From Desulfomonile tiedjei (GTDB taxonomy: Bacteria > Desulfobacterota > Desulfomonilia > Desulfomonilales > Desulfomonilaceae): a DNA stretch of 64,000 bases. Below, piece by piece: positions 61,904 to 64,000 of this stretch. The stretch covers positions 310,001 through 374,000 of the forward strand of contig JACRDF010000010.1 of the NCBI GenBank assembly GCA_016212925.1, given 5' to 3'. The translations under genes and the position numbers were made by a program. The number at the start of each line of letters is the position of its first letter. Position 1 is the stretch's first letter. The notes under the pieces were generated by a model. It was not told the origin of the DNA, ran no database searches, and saw nothing but the letters and a program-made list of their open reading frames with translations.

Positions 61904-63395
61904 GATCTCGACGCCTGATATACGAAATCAGCTCCTGTGCCGCCTTGGATGCCGCTTTGATCCGGTCGTAATCAATTGGAACGTTGTTCAAATATTGCAA
62001 TATCAGGGCATCCCCGCGACGAACCGCGGCGGGCAAAATCCCCGCAAAGAAGAACCCCTGTTTTTCGAATTCAGCGGTCAGGTGAAACGTTGCCGGATCG
62101 GAAAGATCGAGGTACAAATTGATTACTTCTGTTCCTTTAAGGCACAGTTCTCTTACTGTAGACCTCAATTCTTCGACCACACGGCTGCCGTATTGGTCAA
62201 TTTCTATGCGAGCGAAGTTCAGCGTTCCAATAGTTGTGGTTCTGATTATCGAGTGCGAATCGTCTGCTCGGAAGTCCACGCTCGTTGGCCTGCTAAATTC
62301 CGGCACCGGGCCGAGGTTCTCGTACAGCTTGCCGATGATTTCCATGTGATGTTCAGGAACGTACAGGGCAGCATTCGGAGGCTCTCGGAGGTATTTGAAA
62401 TGTACGATTAAGCTGCCGCGTTGGCTTAATTGGTCGGCCAACTCCCTGAATTTCACGGTCGTGGGGATGAAACCAAGAATCAGGGCGCAATCCTTGAATC
62501 CGAAGCGATGGCCGACCTGTTGGGAATACGTGTGATTGGTTACGGCCTGGCCGAACACACCCATTAAGCCGCGGATTTTAGCTTGTTCAACGAGGTAGCC
62601 CGTTAGCTTGGCAAAGCAGCCCTGGGAACGATATTCAGGCTTTACCACTCCTTGTCCCATTTCAGCTATACGCGAGTTGCTGTCCCATGAAATGAGAGCA
62701 CAATGCCCTGCGATTTCGCCGTCAATTACCGCGACAGCGGAGAGGACCCGGCCGCTCTCGTTCAAGGCCGCGAGCTGGTCAGGGTAATAAAGCAGCTCAT
62801 ACCCGTACGAGTACCCGTAAGCTCGATAAATGCACTTGGAGACCTCGACCGCCTCGGAAGGCTTCATCGCCCGGACAGTGCATTCGAGATCTTGTGGCAC
62901 CCGCGGCTTATCCGCGTTGGGCCTGGCGTAAGGCTCCAGTTCACAAGCCTGGTAATAATCCGTTATGCTTCTGTTCCGCAGATATTTTATCAGGACGGTT
63001 TCTTTTCCATCACGGCCCAGGTTGTGGAAGCGAACCTCGTCCATATAGTCCTCTATGCACAGCAGTTCGGAAGGACCTTCGTCAGCGTCGACAGAGCATT
63101 CTCCGGTTTGAGTGCGCTGCGGGTCAAGCGGGAGCCCTTTATCGTCTATCGCCACCTTCAGACCCGCGGGAATTCGCTCGCACGATACATCTATGGTGGC
63201 GCTTTCATCGGGGTCGAACGAGTATCGAACCACTTGCGAAACCGCCTGAGAAACACCCAGCTCTATTTTCCGGCAGTCCTCGCCGTCAAACCCGATAAGC
63301 CTGGCCACCCCGGCCGCGTAATTGCCCGCGACGCCTGCGTACTCGACATCCGCGGGTATGGTGAGCTTGGAAAACTGGCACTTTGTTTCCATCAT
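61881..63395 (-). CDS. Fusion of RsbW-like ATPase domain with GNAT acetyltransferase domain
   Basis: The 504-residue protein starts at one of two adjacent ATGs (63395/63392) after AGAGG. Residues 1-145 resemble an RsbW/SpoIIAB-type HATPase (IELGVSQAVSQVVRYSFDPD, AIDDKGLPLDP), and residues 175-330 a GNAT acetyltransferase (VAVIDGEIAGHCALISW, GVVKPEYRSQGCFAKLTGYL). A further 170-residue domain resembling a second GNAT-like fold forms the end (NLFARIEIDQYGSR-like region). The last residues PAGRTFL and the TAA come from a dispersed repeat. It may link a stress signal to protein or metabolite acetylation; this is inference. Confidence 0.82.
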   Translation of the reverse strand: MMETKCQFSKLTIPADVEYAGVAGNYAAGVARLIGFDGEDCRKIELGVSQAVSQVVRYSFDPDESATIDVSCERIPAGLKVAIDDKGLPLDPQRTQTGECSVDADEGPSELLCIEDYMDEVRFHNLGRDGKETVLIKYLRNRSITDYYQACELEPYARPNADKPRVPQDLECTVRAMKPSEAVEVSKCIYRAYGYSYGYELLYYPDQLAALNESGRVLSAVAVIDGEIAGHCALISWDSNSRIAEMGQGVVKPEYRSQGCFAKLTGYLVEQAKIRGLMGVFGQAVTNHTYSQQVGHRFGFKDCALILGFIPTTVKFRELADQLSQRGSLIVHFKYLREPPNAALYVPEHHMEIIGKLYENLGPVPEFSRPTSVDFRADDSHSIIRTTTIGTLNFARIEIDQYGSRVVEELRSTVRELCLKGTEVINLYLDLSDPATFHLTAEFEKQGFFFAGILPAAVRRGDALILQYLNNVPIDYDRIKAASKAAQELISYIRRRDPAGRTFL

Positions 63396-63479
63396 CGCCT
63401 CTTTAACTAGTTCGTCATCCCATGATGGAAAATCAACAGCAAGGGCAACTCGCTGTGGGTGCGCAAGCACGAGGCCCGA

Positions 63480-64000
63480 TCATTTTGTCTGGTATCGGGA
63501 ATAGGTCTCTTTCATCAAACACGCGCAAACAAAGGCCACCACCGCGGGAACCAGCAGGACCAGAAACATGGTGGAATAAGCATCAGGCGGGTACGACCCC
63601 GGTGCGGACTCGCCGTACGCATCCAGCGTCCGTCCGACAACCAACTGGAAGACCGCGCCGCCCAGGAAAGGAAAACCATTCACCATTCCCACGGATGTTC
63701 CGATGATCTGGACCGGGAAAAGTTCCTTGGTCACAGTCACGCTTACCACCGCGGGCGCCACCGAAAACAGTGAAAAGAGGAAAAACAAGGGGTAAAGCAA
63801 GGGAATCGGCAAGGCTTGGTAAAAGAATTTTAAAAAGACCAGCTCAGCCACCAGTGCAGCAGAAGTCATTACCAGCACCTTCTTCCTGCTGCGAAGGACA
63901 CTTTCCGAAAGAAAGCTCATGCCCAGGCAGCCGAATAGAGTGCCGAAGGCGAGCATGTCCAGAATGCCGCCGGTCTGTGCCCTATTCAGGCCATAGGTAT
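63480..64000 (-). CDS. MFS transporter, partial (N-terminal part beyond window edge)
   Basis: The frame is open to the window end; 173 residues of the C-terminal half are visible, with five to six membrane helices (LYPLFFLFSLFSVAPAVVSV, GTSVGMVNGFPFLGGAVFQL, MFLVLLVPAVVAFVCACLM) and the loop YGLNRAQTGGILDMLAFG typical of MFS helix 7-8. An internal ATG at 63956 is not the start. The stop is 84 bp upstream of the RsbW-GNAT gene on the same strand, so they may be co-transcribed. Substrate unknown. Confidence 0.85.
   Translation of the reverse strand, partial: TYGLNRAQTGGILDMLAFGTLFGCLGMSFLSESVLRSRKKVLVMTSAALVAELVFLKFFYQALPIPLLYPLFFLFSLFSVAPAVVSVTVTKELFPVQIIGTSVGMVNGFPFLGGAVFQLVVGRTLDAYGESAPGSYPPDAYSTMFLVLLVPAVVAFVCACLMKETYSRYQTK

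Overview
The window looks like chromosomal DNA of a free-living, probably anaerobic, Gram-negative bacterium of the deltaproteobacterial type (Desulfobacterota; a Desulfomonile- or Syntrophobacter-like lineage is my best guess). The reasons are indirect: moderately GC-rich DNA with GTG and TTG starts, sigma-54 regulation, a flavoredoxin-like protein, a LIV-type ABC transporter beside a CoA ligase, lipoprotein and TAT signals, MetY, and a gene that appears to use UGA for selenocysteine. No rRNA, tRNA, CRISPR array, phage or complete transposase gene was seen.

Layout. 1-5.9 kb: signal transduction (a PAS/GAF sensor cut by the window edge, a divergent response regulator, then a histidine kinase/NtrC pair). 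6.0-14.7 kb: a sigma-54 promoter with an upstream palindrome, two periplasmic binding proteins, LivH-M-G-F type transporter genes and an acyl-CoA ligase, which reads as uptake and CoA activation of an organic acid under control of the NtrC-type regulator. 14.7-20.9 kb: amidohydrolase, TAT-exported bicupin (oxalate decarboxylase-like), ankyrin/SH3 protein, nitroreductase, HisKA_2 kinase and a small membrane protein. 21-22 kb: repeats, including a MITE-like element with a target-site duplication. 22-31.6 kb: cell-surface glycan and envelope genes (methyltransferase-GT2 fusion, membrane TPR protein resembling TMTC mannosyltransferases, FecR-like protein with a very long Pro-Thr repeat, membrane protein, ankyrin protein).

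32-40.8 kb: a fusion of a cyclic-nucleotide-binding domain, a degenerate sigma-54-type AAA+ domain and a NapH/NosR-like membrane iron-sulfur module; a YheT-type hydrolase; flavoredoxin; a thiolase-fold protein lacking the nucleophilic Cys, paired with a DUF35-SCP2 fusion; and an MFS transporter. 41-48 kb: an 872-residue ankyrin-repeat protein, an MNT/HEPN toxin-antitoxin pair, a His-rich metal-binding protein and metY. 48.8-52 kb: a two-gene kinase and hybrid-kinase operon. 52-58 kb: small secreted proteins and lipoproteins, a MerR-like protein, an RND-type adaptor without its pump, and an O-methyltransferase. 58.7-64 kb: polysaccharide deacetylase, then a minus-strand row of MFS transporter, RsbW-GNAT fusion, DMT transporter and a peroxiredoxin-like selenoprotein.

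The strongest unusual signal is the peroxiredoxin-like gene at 59847-60503 (minus). It carries an in-frame UGA exactly where the family has its peroxidatic Cys (GGW-U-PYC), followed at the proper distance by a perfect 7-bp stem with a GGUCAUU loop, as expected of a bacterial SECIS. Simple gene calling splits it in two. Short palindromic repeats are scattered through many intergenic regions, and one copy supplies the last codons and stop of a gene.
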